Assembly (NCBI GenBank): GCA_947503895.1
Contig: CANNFT010000004.1
Span: forward strand, 62,001-126,000
Reading direction: 5' to 3'
Source of the DNA: an uncultured Saccharospirillaceae bacterium
GTDB taxonomy: Bacteria > Pseudomonadota > Gammaproteobacteria > Pseudomonadales > Oceanobacteraceae
Length of the DNA stretch: 64,000 nucleotides
The stretch's first letter is position 1. Each line of letters opens with the position of its first letter. The notes beneath the pieces were generated by a model. The model did not search any database. It saw only the letters and a program-made list of their open reading frames with translations, and was not told where the DNA came from. This document shows, one piece after another, positions 39,002 through 48,290 of this stretch. A program made the position numbers and the translations under genes.

Positions 39002-39829
39002 TTAATCCTCAAGCAGTGCGTCCATACCTGATTCTATTCCCTCTGTTTGCTTAAGATCCTCAAGGGCTTGCTGGGTATCCATTTTTATGGCGGTGGCAAT
39101 GTCCATGGGAAACTTTTCTATTATTTCACTATCTGAGGAGCCATTAATATGGGCGTCCTGTACAAATACGGCTAGATGTACCAAGCCTCCCAGTGGGCTA
39201 ACGGGGTCGCTAGAAAGTGGGTCGCAATGCGTGCGAATCCCTTCAATAATCTCATCAGGAAATTTCCATCTCGTGGCTAACTCGGCTCCCACTTCACCAT
39301 AGTTGAAGCCCAGAATACTGTTTTCAACTTGATGCAGTTTTCCTCCCGCCAAAACGGCGGCCGCAATTTTTTTTGATTCGATTGGCAGTAATATATGAAT
39401 CAGCAATTCGCCGATGCTGTGTAACATACCGCAGGTAAACGCCATATCGGTATTTACTTTTGTGTAAGTGGCCATCCATTTAGCTAAAGCTGCTACGGCG
39501 AAATTATTACGCCAGAATCCTTTGCGGTCGAATCCTTCTGGACTTTTCATCGCCCCTGTTATGCCGGACGCCAACACCAGCGTTCGCAGAGTTGCAAACC
39601 CTAATAGCACCGATGCATCTGTCGTGGTTGATATGCTACGCGAGACGCCATAGTGAGCTGAATTAGCAAGTCGTAACACTTTGGCAGTCAGAACGGGATC
39701 TAACGAAATTTTCCCTGCTATCGCGTCCACATTCACATCTTCTTGATTGAATGTATCAATGAGCTCTTGAACGACTTTAGGTATATTTGGAAGGTTGTGG
39801 GTTTGTTCAAATAACGCCGACAGATTCAT
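39002..39829 (-). CDS. HDOD-domain protein
   Basis: 275 residues from ATG 39829, with AAAGGA eight bases upstream; an open extension to 39916 is rejected for lack of such a site. One HDOD domain covers most of the protein (LPNIPKVVQELIDTFNQEDVNVDAIAGKISLDPVLTAKVLRLANSAHYG; GMLHSIGELLIH). It lacks the complete HD-GYP catalytic set, so it is probably a signalling scaffold rather than a phosphodiesterase. HDOD proteins act in stress, c-di-GMP and chemotaxis pathways. Confidence 0.88.
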   Translation of the reverse strand: MNLSALFEQTHNLPNIPKVVQELIDTFNQEDVNVDAIAGKISLDPVLTAKVLRLANSAHYGVSRSISTTTDASVLLGFATLRTLVLASGITGAMKSPEGFDRKGFWRNNFAVAALAKWMATYTKVNTDMAFTCGMLHSIGELLIHILLPIESKKIAAAVLAGGKLHQVENSILGFNYGEVGAELATRWKFPDEIIEGIRTHCDPLSSDPVSPLGGLVHLAVFVQDAHINGSSDSEIIEKFPMDIATAIKMDTQQALEDLKQTEGIESGMDALLED

Positions 39830-40060
39830 CACTATTTCCTTTACCGTCATCTGGTGTTCACCACCGCATAAAGCCTGCTTTACGCATAGGTATTCCCTAA
39901 AATCAGCGTAGAACATAGGTTTAATTGGAGCGAGTTTTCTAAGTGATATAAATTTTAGAATAGGGCTCTTAGTTGCGTGCTAAACATTGGTGATGACGTC
40001 TATTTTACCTGTAAAATCAGTACCCTACTGGGCTGTATTATTTCTATATAGGTTATTTAC

Positions 40061-40933
40061 ATGGCAAATATTGGTTTTATTGGAATGGGGCTCATGGGTG
40101 TTCCCATGTCTAAACGACTTTTTGATGCTGGCCATCAACTAATGGTTTTTAATCGAAATGCTGAAAAATGCAATCCGCTGGCCGCATACGGAATGACAGT
40201 CGCAGAAGATATATCTGAGCTCGCATCTTTTGCAGACATCGTGATGATTTGTGTCTCGGACACGGATGCCGTGGTTGAAGTGGCAAAGACGCTGTTTTTA
40301 ACCATGAAAAGCGATCGGACCATTGTCGATTTTTCTTCTATTTCACCCAGTGAGACCGTCAAATTGCATCATGAGGCTGCTCAATTGGGGATTCGTTGGG
40401 TGGACGCACCGGTGTCGGGCGGTGTAGCGGGTGCTGAGGCTGGCACATTGGCGATCATGGCAGGAGGTGATGAACATGAGGTTGAAGCATTAAAGCCCTT
40501 ATTGGCGGCCCTGTCACAGCGTGTGACTTATATGGGTAGCAGTGGAGCGGGTCAAACTACAAAAGTATGCAATCAAATGATTGTCAGCTGTAATCTATTA
40601 GTGATGGCAGAAGCGATGGCCATGGCCAAACAGGCGGGTGTAGACGCTTCACGCATTCCAGAAGCATTAAAGGGCGGTTTTGCAGATTCAACTCCCTTGC
40701 AGCTGACGGGTAGCCGCATGGCAGAGCAGACGTTTGAACCGGTGAAATGGCACGTAAAAACGCTACTCAAAGATTTGGATATGGCCAATCAACTGGCTCA
40801 AACGCTGGGCAGTGCGATTCCAATGTCGGGCTTAGGTGCAGAATTGATGCGTCAGCACGGCGCACAGGGCAACCTAGATAAGGATCCCAGCACCTTGGTT
40901 TGTTTGTACGAACCTGATCTTAGTGGAGAGTAA
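40061..40933 (+). CDS. 2-hydroxy-3-oxopropionate reductase-type dehydrogenase (GarR/GlxR family)
   Basis: 290 residues of the beta-hydroxyacid dehydrogenase family. Rossmann motif NIGFIGMGLMG, substrate motif DAPVSGGVAGAEAGTLAIMAGG and the catalytic-Lys helix GAGQTTKVCNQMIV. The gene two bases downstream is a hydroxypyruvate isomerase, which supports reduction of tartronate semialdehyde to D-glycerate. No glyoxylate carboligase is nearby, so the source of tartronate semialdehyde is not shown. Confidence 0.88.
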   Translation: MANIGFIGMGLMGVPMSKRLFDAGHQLMVFNRNAEKCNPLAAYGMTVAEDISELASFADIVMICVSDTDAVVEVAKTLFLTMKSDRTIVDFSSISPSETVKLHHEAAQLGIRWVDAPVSGGVAGAEAGTLAIMAGGDEHEVEALKPLLAALSQRVTYMGSSGAGQTTKVCNQMIVSCNLLVMAEAMAMAKQAGVDASRIPEALKGGFADSTPLQLTGSRMAEQTFEPVKWHVKTLLKDLDMANQLAQTLGSAIPMSGLGAELMRQHGAQGNLDKDPSTLVCLYEPDLSGE

Positions 40934-40935
40934 CG

Positions 40936-41742
40936 ATGCGTCTAACGGCAAATTTATCCTTGATGTTTACCGAAGTCCCTTTGCTGCAACGCTTTGATTT
41001 GGCCGCTAAAGCGGGCTTCAAAACAGTCGAGATACAGTTTCCCTACGAAGAGACCATCGAAGACCTTGTCGATGCTAAAAATTCAGCTGGTGTGAATGTG
41101 TGTTTAATTAATGTGCCGGCTGCAGATTTGATGCAAGGTGGAGAAGGGTTGGCCGCTGTCCCCGGCAAAGAAGAGGCCTTTGAAGCGGCGTTAAAAAAGT
41201 GCTTTCGATATGCCAAAGCGCTGGGTGTCAAAGTGGTTAATGTTTTGCCTGGTATTTGCTTACATAAAGGTCAGCAAGAAGTGTATTTAGATGTGCTAAA
41301 GAAAAACCTACTTAAAGCGGCCTCAGCACTGCAGAAACATCATATTTTATGTACATTCGAAGCGGTCAATACGAAAGATATGCCGGGTTTTCTTGTACAC
41401 AATACTGAGCAAATGATTGATATATTGACTGAATTGGATCATCCCAATTTGAAGATGCAATTTGATATTTATCACATGCAAATAATGGATGGACGAGTAG
41501 ACGAAACACTCGAGCATTATGGACACTTGATTGGACACATTCAATTTGCAGATGTGCCCGGTCGAGGGGAGCCGGGCAGCGGAAATCTCAATTTCAAGCA
41601 AATATTTGAACACATTAAACACGCCCATTTTCATGGGTACGTATCGGCTGAGTACAGGCCGTCATCTGATACGGATTCTAGCCTAAAGTGGATGGAAGAA
41701 TATGATTTAAGCTGGACAGATCAAGTGGCAAAATTTAGTTAA
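40936..41742 (+). CDS. hyi: Hydroxypyruvate isomerase
   Basis: 268 residues, xylose-isomerase-like TIM barrel. Starts RLTANLSLMFTEVPLLQRFDLAAKAGFKTVEIQFPYE, and has CTFEAVNTKDMPGF, MQFDIYHMQIMDG, HIQFADVPGRGEPGSG and HGYVSAEYRPSSDT, all typical of Hyi, with Glu/Asp/His/Glu metal ligands. Interconverts hydroxypyruvate and tartronate semialdehyde. Cotranscribed with the reductase upstream. Confidence 0.92.
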   Translation: MRLTANLSLMFTEVPLLQRFDLAAKAGFKTVEIQFPYEETIEDLVDAKNSAGVNVCLINVPAADLMQGGEGLAAVPGKEEAFEAALKKCFRYAKALGVKVVNVLPGICLHKGQQEVYLDVLKKNLLKAASALQKHHILCTFEAVNTKDMPGFLVHNTEQMIDILTELDHPNLKMQFDIYHMQIMDGRVDETLEHYGHLIGHIQFADVPGRGEPGSGNLNFKQIFEHIKHAHFHGYVSAEYRPSSDTDSSLKWMEEYDLSWTDQVAKFS

Positions 41743-41860
41743 AGACGACTTCTGATTATGGGTGCTTTTCGCATGCATCGCGGTCAGCAGTGTAATGGTC
41801 AACTCAAACTCTGTTTACAATACTGAAGGAGACAACGTGCGGGTTCCGTCCTTACACTGA

Positions 41861-41888
41861 AATAGCCTGTTTGACAAAATGGGCTATT
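41861..41888 (+). terminator. Weak hairpin after hyi
   Basis: AATAGCC (41861-41867) and GGCTATT (41882-41888) can pair around a 14-base loop; no long T-tract follows. It is about 120 bases downstream of hyi. Confidence 0.3.
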
Positions 41889-42005
41889 CTTCATATGGGT
41901 TTTGGTTTTAACTGGCTTGCTGGTTGTAATGAATCAACCGACTGAACGGAAAGATGCCATTTTCCTTATATGAATGCTCAATCGCACTAGAAAATAGGAT
42001 TTAAA

Positions 42006-42656
42006 ATGACCACCCTCGAATTGATCAGTTTTGAGCTTTGTCCGTTTGTGCAAAGATCGGTGATAACGTTGCTCGAAAAAGAGGTAGATTTTGACATTAC
42101 CTATATTGATCTAGCGAACAAACCGGACTGGTTTTTAAATATTTCTCCACTCGGAAAAGTCCCTGTATTGAAGGTCAATAATAGTGAGGTGTTATTTGAA
42201 TCTGCCGTCATCAATGAATATCTAGATGAAATTACACCACCCATGCTTATGCCAAATGATGTATTAGCAAAGGCCAAACTGAGAGCATGGATTGAATACG
42301 CTTCCGCGATACTGGGGAGTCAATACGCTTGGATGTTGTCGAGTGCCGTAGACTACAACACGAAACAAGCGGACTATTTTTCAAAATTAGATTACCTAGA
42401 ACGAAATATTACCCCTGCCCCATTCTTTGCAGGCGATCACTTCACCTTAGCAGATGCCGCATTGGCACCGGCTTTAATGCGGCATGCATTAGTGGATCAG
42501 TGGCAAGGTGAGCGATCACTTTCAAAATGGCGTCAACTTTCTGAATTGCAGCAGTGTTATGCTGAACGGCTTTCCATTCGGGACAGCGTCGTACCGCACT
42601 TTGAAACGGCACTTAAGAGTTACTTACAAAAGTCCGGTTCAGCCATTTTGGCTTAA
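42006..42656 (+). CDS. Glutathione S-transferase family protein
   Basis: 216 residues. N-terminal thioredoxin-like domain (LELISFELCPFVQRSVITLLEKEVDFDITYIDLANKPDWFLNISPLGKVPVL, with the E-S pair in LFESAVINEYLDE) and an all-helical C-terminal domain with FAGDHFTLADAALAP. Soluble cytoplasmic enzyme; substrate unknown. CPF at the usual active-site position suggests an omega-, beta- or zeta-like chemistry. Confidence 0.9.
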   Translation: MTTLELISFELCPFVQRSVITLLEKEVDFDITYIDLANKPDWFLNISPLGKVPVLKVNNSEVLFESAVINEYLDEITPPMLMPNDVLAKAKLRAWIEYASAILGSQYAWMLSSAVDYNTKQADYFSKLDYLERNITPAPFFAGDHFTLADAALAPALMRHALVDQWQGERSLSKWRQLSELQQCYAERLSIRDSVVPHFETALKSYLQKSGSAILA

Positions 42657-42687
42657 CGCGTAAGCTCTCATCACGTCAATCGTCTAC

Positions 42688-42720
42688 ACTCAAAATAGAC
42701 TCAATATACACTCAATATAA
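42688..42720 (+). repeat. Three tandem 11-bp repeats before the solute-binding protein gene
   Basis: ACTCAAAATAG, ACTCAATATAC and ACTCAATATAA follow one another, ending 16 bases before the GTG start at 42737. Helical-turn spacing suits a protein-binding array or overlapping -10 elements. Confidence 0.6.
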
Positions 42721-42736
42721 GACTGAGGGGGCGGTC

Positions 42737-43486
42737 GTGGGCAAAAGTGGCTGGAATCGAATGCGTGAGAAACTCATCGTAATGTTCATTGCATTAGGAG
42801 TTGCGCACAGTCACTTTGCGCTCTCTGAAACGTTAAATGTCGGATTTCATGACTTCCCTCCTATGATGATTAAAGAGAATGATACTGGCATCTATAAAGA
42901 TATTTTGCATGAACTGAATAAATTAACCGGTGATACCTATTTATATAGTTATTCATCTGCAGCACGCGTGAACGAGCTATTCATTAAAGGCATCGTAGAT
43001 ATAGAACCGGGTATCTCACCCGTTTGGCGCAGTCATACGAGTGTACCGGGCGTCTACAGTGTGCCCTTTTCTGAGTCTATCGTGTTATTGCTATTTGGGG
43101 CTGGCAAGGCATTTCCCGTTAAAGAGAAGCAAGACCTATTTGGAAAAGAATTAGGTACGGTGAGAGGTTATAACTATTTCGGGTTTAACGAATATTTTAC
43201 GACGAATAAAATCATGCGAGTGGATAAGGTGAATGAAGAACAGCTGATTCATTTTGTTGGCGCTGGGCGAATTGATCAAATTTTGGTAGAGAAAAGCGTA
43301 GCCCTATATCATATATCCAAAAACCCAAAGTATAAAAGCTTGGAGCTCGGTGACACCATTGAGTCGGCAGAGATCTCTATGAGGGTTCATCCATCGAAAC
43401 AACATATTTTAGAGAGAATGAATACTGCCATTATACAAATGAAAATGTCGGGGATGATGGAAGCGATTTATAGGCGTTACCAATAA
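42737..43486 (+). CDS. Periplasmic solute-binding protein, family 3
   Basis: 249 residues from a GTG (or 241 from ATG 42761). Signal peptide ending near HFALS, then LNVGFHDFPPMMIKENDTGIYKDILHELNKLTG, the usual opening of SBP_bac_3 domains, and SVPFSESIVLLLF, QLIHFVGAGRIDQILVEKSVALYH, ending MEAIYRRYQ. No permease or ATPase genes follow; the next gene is a membrane histidine kinase, so the protein may be a sensor subunit rather than a transport component. Confidence 0.83.
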   Translation: MGKSGWNRMREKLIVMFIALGVAHSHFALSETLNVGFHDFPPMMIKENDTGIYKDILHELNKLTGDTYLYSYSSAARVNELFIKGIVDIEPGISPVWRSHTSVPGVYSVPFSESIVLLLFGAGKAFPVKEKQDLFGKELGTVRGYNYFGFNEYFTTNKIMRVDKVNEEQLIHFVGAGRIDQILVEKSVALYHISKNPKYKSLELGDTIESAEISMRVHPSKQHILERMNTAIIQMKMSGMMEAIYRRYQ

Positions 43487-43613
43487 TGTTTAGGACATTT
43501 CCATAAAGTGACTTTATAGAAATGCCCTTAAATGAAACAACCCTGCCAAAATGCCGGCGACACCTTGATGTAATGAATGTCATGGTGCAAGCGATAGGTA
43601 AACACATACAGTC

Positions 43614-45692
43614 ATGAGACTGCCAAAAAATATTCTCACTGGAAATATAAAAACAATATCTGCACAGCTACTGGCACTCGTTTTCAGTATCTACGTATTA
43701 TTGGCCGTAAGTATTACGTTGCTACATATGGCATTTGAATACCAGCAAAGTAAAAATCAAGTGTCGCTTCAACTGCAAACAATCGCTAAAAGCGTAGAAG
43801 CGGGTTTAGCGAGAGCATTGTGGGATATCAATATGGAGCAATTGAAATCTGAGTACTCAGGGTTGATGTCTATACCAGAGATTGTGGGAGTAAAAGTCGT
43901 AAATGAAAAAGGGCAAGCCGTCGGAAAGATAGGATTGTTTGAATCCAAAAATCAATTATATGAGTTAGGAGAGATGGAAGCGGAGTTATTCGTCACACCT
44001 CTCGATGTTTTTTCTTATAAAAAATCACTTTCCATCAAATACGGTAATCGACAAGTTGAAGTAGGTTCTTTGACCTTATATTCAAATTCAAAAGTGGTTT
44101 TTGATCGTGTTAAATATAATTTTGTATATATAGTCGTCAGTGCCTGCATTAAAACGTTAGGGCTGTGGGTTATATTTCTCTATGTGTCGGAAAGGTTATT
44201 GGCAAAGCCATTGAGGCAGTTTACGAAGGGCATAGAAGATATCAATATCGAAACGACTAAAAAATCTGAAGTGTATGTGGACGTATTTGCTGAAAATGAG
44301 TTGAAAACCCTTACTAATTCGTTTAATCAAATGATTCGGCGTTTAAATAGATCAGAAATCGAAAAAGCAAAAATATCCGATGAGCTTGTTCGATCTGAAG
44401 CCATGTTTAAAAATTTGGTCAGCATGCTGCCAGTTGGTGTGTTCTATACAAACAGCAAAGGCCATTGTCTTTTAGTGAATAAAAAATGGAGTGAGTTAAC
44501 CAGTATGCCGGCACCAGTATCTTTGGGCAAAGGCTGGATCCAATCTGTTCATAAAGAGGATCAAAAGGCTGTAGCAGAAAGTTGGCGGTCGGCTATTGAA
44601 AAGCATATTGAATTTAATATGGAGTTTCGTTTGGTAAAACCCGATGGCACGATTTGTTGGGTAATGGGGCAGGCGAGTGCCGATTATCTCAGCGAAGAAG
44701 AGCAAACAGAGGTCAGTGATTCGCCCGAAACCGCAAAGGATATCACGCATATCGTTAAGGGGTATTTCTGTACGATCACCGATATAAGCGAACTAAAAGC
44801 GGCACAAGAAGGCATCAAGAAGTTAAATGCGACATTGGAAGCGCGCGTTGATGAGCGTACAACGCAACTGGCCCAAAGTAACACTGAATTGAAGAAGGCT
44901 TTTGAATCTTTACGTCAGGCACAGGATCAGCTGATTGAAACAGAAAAAATGGCAGCGCTGGGTGAGCTGGTCGCTGGCGTCGCTCATGAAATCAATACGC
45001 CATTGGGCGTCGCTTTGACGGCGACAACACATTTAGATGAGCAAATAAAAAATTTAGACAAGCAATATCGTGAGCAGAAACTCACAAAAAAAGAATTTGA
45101 AGTATTTAGCAAGGTCTGTCTTGAAACCATTGATATGACCCATAAGAACATTCGTCGAGCTTCGGACTTAGTCGCTAGTTTTAAATTGGTTGCGGTGGAT
45201 CAGCATTCAGATGATATTCGCACATTTAATTTGAATGAATATATAAACGAGATATTACTCTCTTTACAGCCAACCATAAAACGCACACTGCATTCGGTTT
45301 TAGTCGATTGTGATACTGAGATTGAATTGAATAGTTACCCCGGTTCGATTTACCAAATAATCAGTAATCTAGTGGTGAATAGCTTAACGCATGGTTTTGA
45401 ATTTAAAGAAAGCGGCAATATTTTAATTAAGGCCACAAAAGTGAGTGATCATGTGAGGATTGATTATCGTGATGACGGAAAAGGCATGTCTGGAGAAGAG
45501 GTGAAACGAGTGTTCAACCCTTTTTTTACAACGCGTCGAGGGAGGGGAGGCAGTGGCTTAGGGGCTTACATTATTTACAATCTAGTGACCCAGAGGCTAA
45601 ATGGGCATATAGAGTGCCATAGCCAACTGGGCCATGGCGTTCACTTTGTCATAGAGCTGCCGATGCAATTGAATCACACGATCAAGGCATAA
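43614..45692 (+). CDS. Membrane sensor histidine kinase (HAMP-PAS-HisKA)
   Basis: 692 residues. Membrane segments near 17-40 and 168-192 enclose a 125-residue periplasmic sensor; HAMP (190-245); PAS/PAC (262-395: LPVGVFYTNSKGHCLLVN, FRLVKPDGTICWVMGQ); coiled coil (395-445); phosphoacceptor His458 in GELVAGVAHEINTPLGVALT; ATP-binding blocks NLVVNSLTHG, DDGKGM and GGSGLGAYIIYNLV. No response regulator is adjacent. Signal unknown. Confidence 0.9.
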   Translation: MRLPKNILTGNIKTISAQLLALVFSIYVLLAVSITLLHMAFEYQQSKNQVSLQLQTIAKSVEAGLARALWDINMEQLKSEYSGLMSIPEIVGVKVVNEKGQAVGKIGLFESKNQLYELGEMEAELFVTPLDVFSYKKSLSIKYGNRQVEVGSLTLYSNSKVVFDRVKYNFVYIVVSACIKTLGLWVIFLYVSERLLAKPLRQFTKGIEDINIETTKKSEVYVDVFAENELKTLTNSFNQMIRRLNRSEIEKAKISDELVRSEAMFKNLVSMLPVGVFYTNSKGHCLLVNKKWSELTSMPAPVSLGKGWIQSVHKEDQKAVAESWRSAIEKHIEFNMEFRLVKPDGTICWVMGQASADYLSEEEQTEVSDSPETAKDITHIVKGYFCTITDISELKAAQEGIKKLNATLEARVDERTTQLAQSNTELKKAFESLRQAQDQLIETEKMAALGELVAGVAHEINTPLGVALTATTHLDEQIKNLDKQYREQKLTKKEFEVFSKVCLETIDMTHKNIRRASDLVASFKLVAVDQHSDDIRTFNLNEYINEILLSLQPTIKRTLHSVLVDCDTEIELNSYPGSIYQIISNLVVNSLTHGFEFKESGNILIKATKVSDHVRIDYRDDGKGMSGEEVKRVFNPFFTTRRGRGGSGLGAYIIYNLVTQRLNGHIECHSQLGHGVHFVIELPMQLNHTIKA

Positions 45693-45720
45693 GGCATAAG
45701 GCAAATGATGAGGTTGTATC

Positions 45721-45738
45721 ATGCCCTGAAAAGGGTAT
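45721..45738. terminator. Short hairpin between kinase and methyltransferase genes
   Basis: ATGCCCT-GAAA-AGGGTAT, seven pairs including one G-U, with a GAAA tetraloop and TGTTTAG following on the plus strand. It is the only hairpin in this convergent gap. Confidence 0.4.
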
Positions 45739-45741
45739 TGT

Positions 45742-46383
45742 TTAGTTTGAGGATTCAGGTGAGTAACTAAAGATCAACATTTGATTGTTAGCCGGCATTT
45801 GTAGTTGATCAATTAATTTAAATTGATATTTTTCAGCGGTAGATTGAACATCTTCCACTTCTTTTAATCCCGCTTCGGGGTCAACTTCGGTAATGACCCA
45901 ATTATTCAGTTGGACGTTGCCCTCACTGGTAAAACCTTGATCATTAAATGGCCCGTACACAGCCAGCACACCTTCAGGCTTAATGCATTGACTTGCTCCC
46001 CTAAATATTGCTTCTACTTTTGACCAAGATACGAAATGTAAAGTATTTGAAGTATATAAATAGTCCCATTTTTGAAGCGAATTATTTGCCAAAGGCCAGT
46101 CGGTGGTTTCGACATCTAGAACTTTTGGATTCGCAAGATTGGGCTGCTTTGCATCCTTTACCCAGAGATCGGCGCCCGTCACAGCGGGTGCTAAATCCGT
46201 CGGCAACCAGTGCAGATGAGGTAAGTTTTTTGCCATAAAGACTGCGTGTTGACCGGTACCGCAACCCAGTTCTAATACGTTCCCAGGGCTTGAAAAATAC
46301 GTTTCCAATACAAGAAGGATGGGCGATTGGTTTCTTAAACAAGGTTCGCTGATGGGTTTCGACATATCGGCTTTGGGTCTCAT
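45742..46383 (-). CDS. DUF938 SAM-dependent methyltransferase-like protein
   Basis: 213 residues from the ATG at 46383 (46416 and 46365 are alternatives; no strong ribosome-binding site decides). VLELGCGTGQHAVFMAKNLPHLHWLPTDL is the SAM-binding motif I region; YLYTSNTLHFVSWSKVEAIFRGASQCIKPEGVLAVYGPFN follows, as in the DUF938 family. Function of the family is not established. Divergent from the LysE exporter. Confidence 0.82.
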   Translation of the reverse strand: MRPKADMSKPISEPCLRNQSPILLVLETYFSSPGNVLELGCGTGQHAVFMAKNLPHLHWLPTDLAPAVTGADLWVKDAKQPNLANPKVLDVETTDWPLANNSLQKWDYLYTSNTLHFVSWSKVEAIFRGASQCIKPEGVLAVYGPFNDQGFTSEGNVQLNNWVITEVDPEAGLKEVEDVQSTAEKYQFKLIDQLQMPANNQMLIFSYSPESSN

Positions 46384-46609
46384 GGTTACAGTAGGAATTC
46401 CCCCTATTCTGAACATTGATTAAGAATTTGCAAATATGCAGCAATGCTTGAGGTGCGCGCAGGGTTTGATGGATGATTTTGTACTGAGACGCAGTATGAT
46501 ATTGTAAGCGTTTCTGTGCCACTGCTGTTCGAATGTGAAGTAGGGGCAAGGAGTTTCCGTCGCTGTGCAATGGAGCGGTGTACTCGAATTCTCGTAGGGT
46601 TGGGTCACG

Positions 46610-47239
46610 ATGTTATCAATTGAATCTTTAATGGCGTTTACGTTTGCAAGTGTTTTACTGGCGATTGTACCAGGGCCAGACAATATATTTGTACTCACGC
46701 AGTCTGCTATTTACGGTCGTCGTTCTGGTATATGGGTGACACTTGGCTTATGTACGGGGCTTGTGGTGCATACAACCGCCGTTGCGTTGGGTGTAGCCGC
46801 TATTTTTCAGGCATCTGAAGTCGCGTTTTCAGTATTGAAATATTTAGGCGCTGCTTACTTACTGTATCTTGCTTGGCAGGCATTTCGAGCCTCGTCCGCA
46901 GCGATAGAATCCAATCAAGCGCCAAAATTATCAGCCATTGCGCTCTATCGCAGAGGCATTATCATGAATGTGACCAATCCTAAGGTGTCGATTTTCTTTC
47001 TAGCCTTTCTGCCGCAGTTTGCAGACCCTGAGCGTGGCAGTGTGGTTCTGCAATTATTTGCGTTAGGCGGTGTGTTTATGATGTGCGCTCTGATCATGTT
47101 TAGTGGATTCGCCATATTGGCTGGTAGTTTAGGCAAGTGGCTAACACAGTCTCCAAAGGCTCAGGTTTACATGAACCGCATGGCAGGAACGGTATTTACG
47201 CTTCTGGCTTTGAAACTAGCATCGGCTTCTTCCCAGTAG
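46610..47239 (+). CDS. LysE/RhtB-family exporter
   Basis: 209 residues with six hydrophobic segments. VPGPDNIFVLTQSAIYGRRSGIWVTLGLCTGLVVH is the family signature; NVTNPKVSIFFLAFLPQF follows. Exports amino acids or related small molecules from the cytoplasm in characterised members. Substrate unknown. Confidence 0.9.
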   Translation: MLSIESLMAFTFASVLLAIVPGPDNIFVLTQSAIYGRRSGIWVTLGLCTGLVVHTTAVALGVAAIFQASEVAFSVLKYLGAAYLLYLAWQAFRASSAAIESNQAPKLSAIALYRRGIIMNVTNPKVSIFFLAFLPQFADPERGSVVLQLFALGGVFMMCALIMFSGFAILAGSLGKWLTQSPKAQVYMNRMAGTVFTLLALKLASASSQ

Positions 47240-47315
47240 TTTTCTATTTAGGGTCAATACTGTGGAAATACTCATAGGCACCTCTAATATTTCACTTTAA
47301 GCTCTTGAACGACTG

Positions 47316-47339
47316 TATGGATATATGGATATATGGATA
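47316..47339 (+). repeat. Microsatellite TATGGATA x3
   Basis: Three perfect copies of an 8-bp unit, then a degenerate copy (CATAGATG). It lies about 90 bases before the SDR start, in a gap that should carry its promoter. Confidence 0.75.
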
Positions 47340-47430
47340 CATAGATGTAGGTGTTAGAGCGAAGCAGGAAGCCAGAACCGAGAGTCAAATTGAATGATTA
47401 CAGATGCCCTCATATATAAAAGGAATCACA

Positions 47431-48108
47431 ATGTCCAAAATCGCACTCATCACTGGAGCAAATAGAGGTATTGGTTTTGCATTAAGCCAAGTTTATGCAA
47501 AGCAAGGTTATGAAGTCATTGCGGTATGTCGCAGTAGTTCAGAGGAACTAGAGGCATTAGCTGATCAGGTGATCAGTGGAATTGATGTCACGGATGATAA
47601 CGCGATTGCCACATTGCACTCGATTTTAGCCGCTACCCTAGGTGATAGAAAAATTGATGTGGTCATGAATAACGCTGGTCTTTTCTTAAATGAAACATTG
47701 GATGATTTAAATTTCGAATCCATATCAACACAGTTTGAGGTCAATGCCATTGCGCCTCTTAAAGTCATACATGCTGTACAGGAATATTTAACGGCGGGCA
47801 GTAAAATTGGTAATATCACCAGTCGAATGGGGAGCATTGAAGATAATTCATCGGGTGCTTACTATGGGTATAGAGCCTCCAAAGCGGCACTGAACGCCAT
47901 ATCCAAATCCTTAGCTATTGATTTAAAAACGAAAGGAATATCCGTTGCGGTGCTGCATCCGGGATTTGTTCAAACCCGTATGGTAGGTTTCAATGGAGAT
48001 ATTTCGCCTGACCAAGCTGCTCAGGGTTTGTATGATAGAATGGAAGCGCTGTCGATCGAAACGACGGGTGGCTTTTGGCACAGCAATGGACAAGCTTTAC
48101 CTTGGTAG
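47431..48108 (+). CDS. Short-chain dehydrogenase/reductase
   Basis: 225 residues from ATG 47431 with AAAGGAA upstream; an earlier start at 47404 lacks one. TGANRGIG cofactor motif, NNAGLF, and catalytic YxxxK in YGYRASKAALNAISKSLA with Ser in the preceding TSRMGS. The length and SRMGSIEDNSSGAYYGYRASKAAL resemble the CsgA/YwnB-like SDR group of unknown substrate. Confidence 0.9.
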   Translation: MSKIALITGANRGIGFALSQVYAKQGYEVIAVCRSSSEELEALADQVISGIDVTDDNAIATLHSILAATLGDRKIDVVMNNAGLFLNETLDDLNFESISTQFEVNAIAPLKVIHAVQEYLTAGSKIGNITSRMGSIEDNSSGAYYGYRASKAALNAISKSLAIDLKTKGISVAVLHPGFVQTRMVGFNGDISPDQAAQGLYDRMEALSIETTGGFWHSNGQALPW

Positions 48109-48144
48109 GCTGTATAGCGGGCAGATAAACAGGTTCTAATCTTA

Positions 48145-48175
48145 AACCCTGTGCTCAGTAAGAGAGCACGGGGTT
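48145..48175 (+). terminator. Hairpin between SDR and LysR genes
   Basis: Twelve-pair stem (AACCCTGTGCTC with GAGCACGGGGTT, one U-G pair) around a seven-base loop, followed by GAAGGTTTTAT. Lies in the convergent gap and probably ends the SDR transcript. Confidence 0.55.
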
Positions 48176-48290
48176 GAAGGTTTTATATGTGCGCTGACGA
48201 ATATAGGCAACGCTCATGCAAGTGGCATCCATATTCGTAGCGGATGGGCATCCATAGCGTGACGGTTTTTGATTTGTACAGTATGTTCAA

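Noticed and set aside
45683..45704. AAGGCAT repeats at the histidine kinase stop codon
   Set aside because: Only about three short copies over the stop codon; no structure or partner signal.
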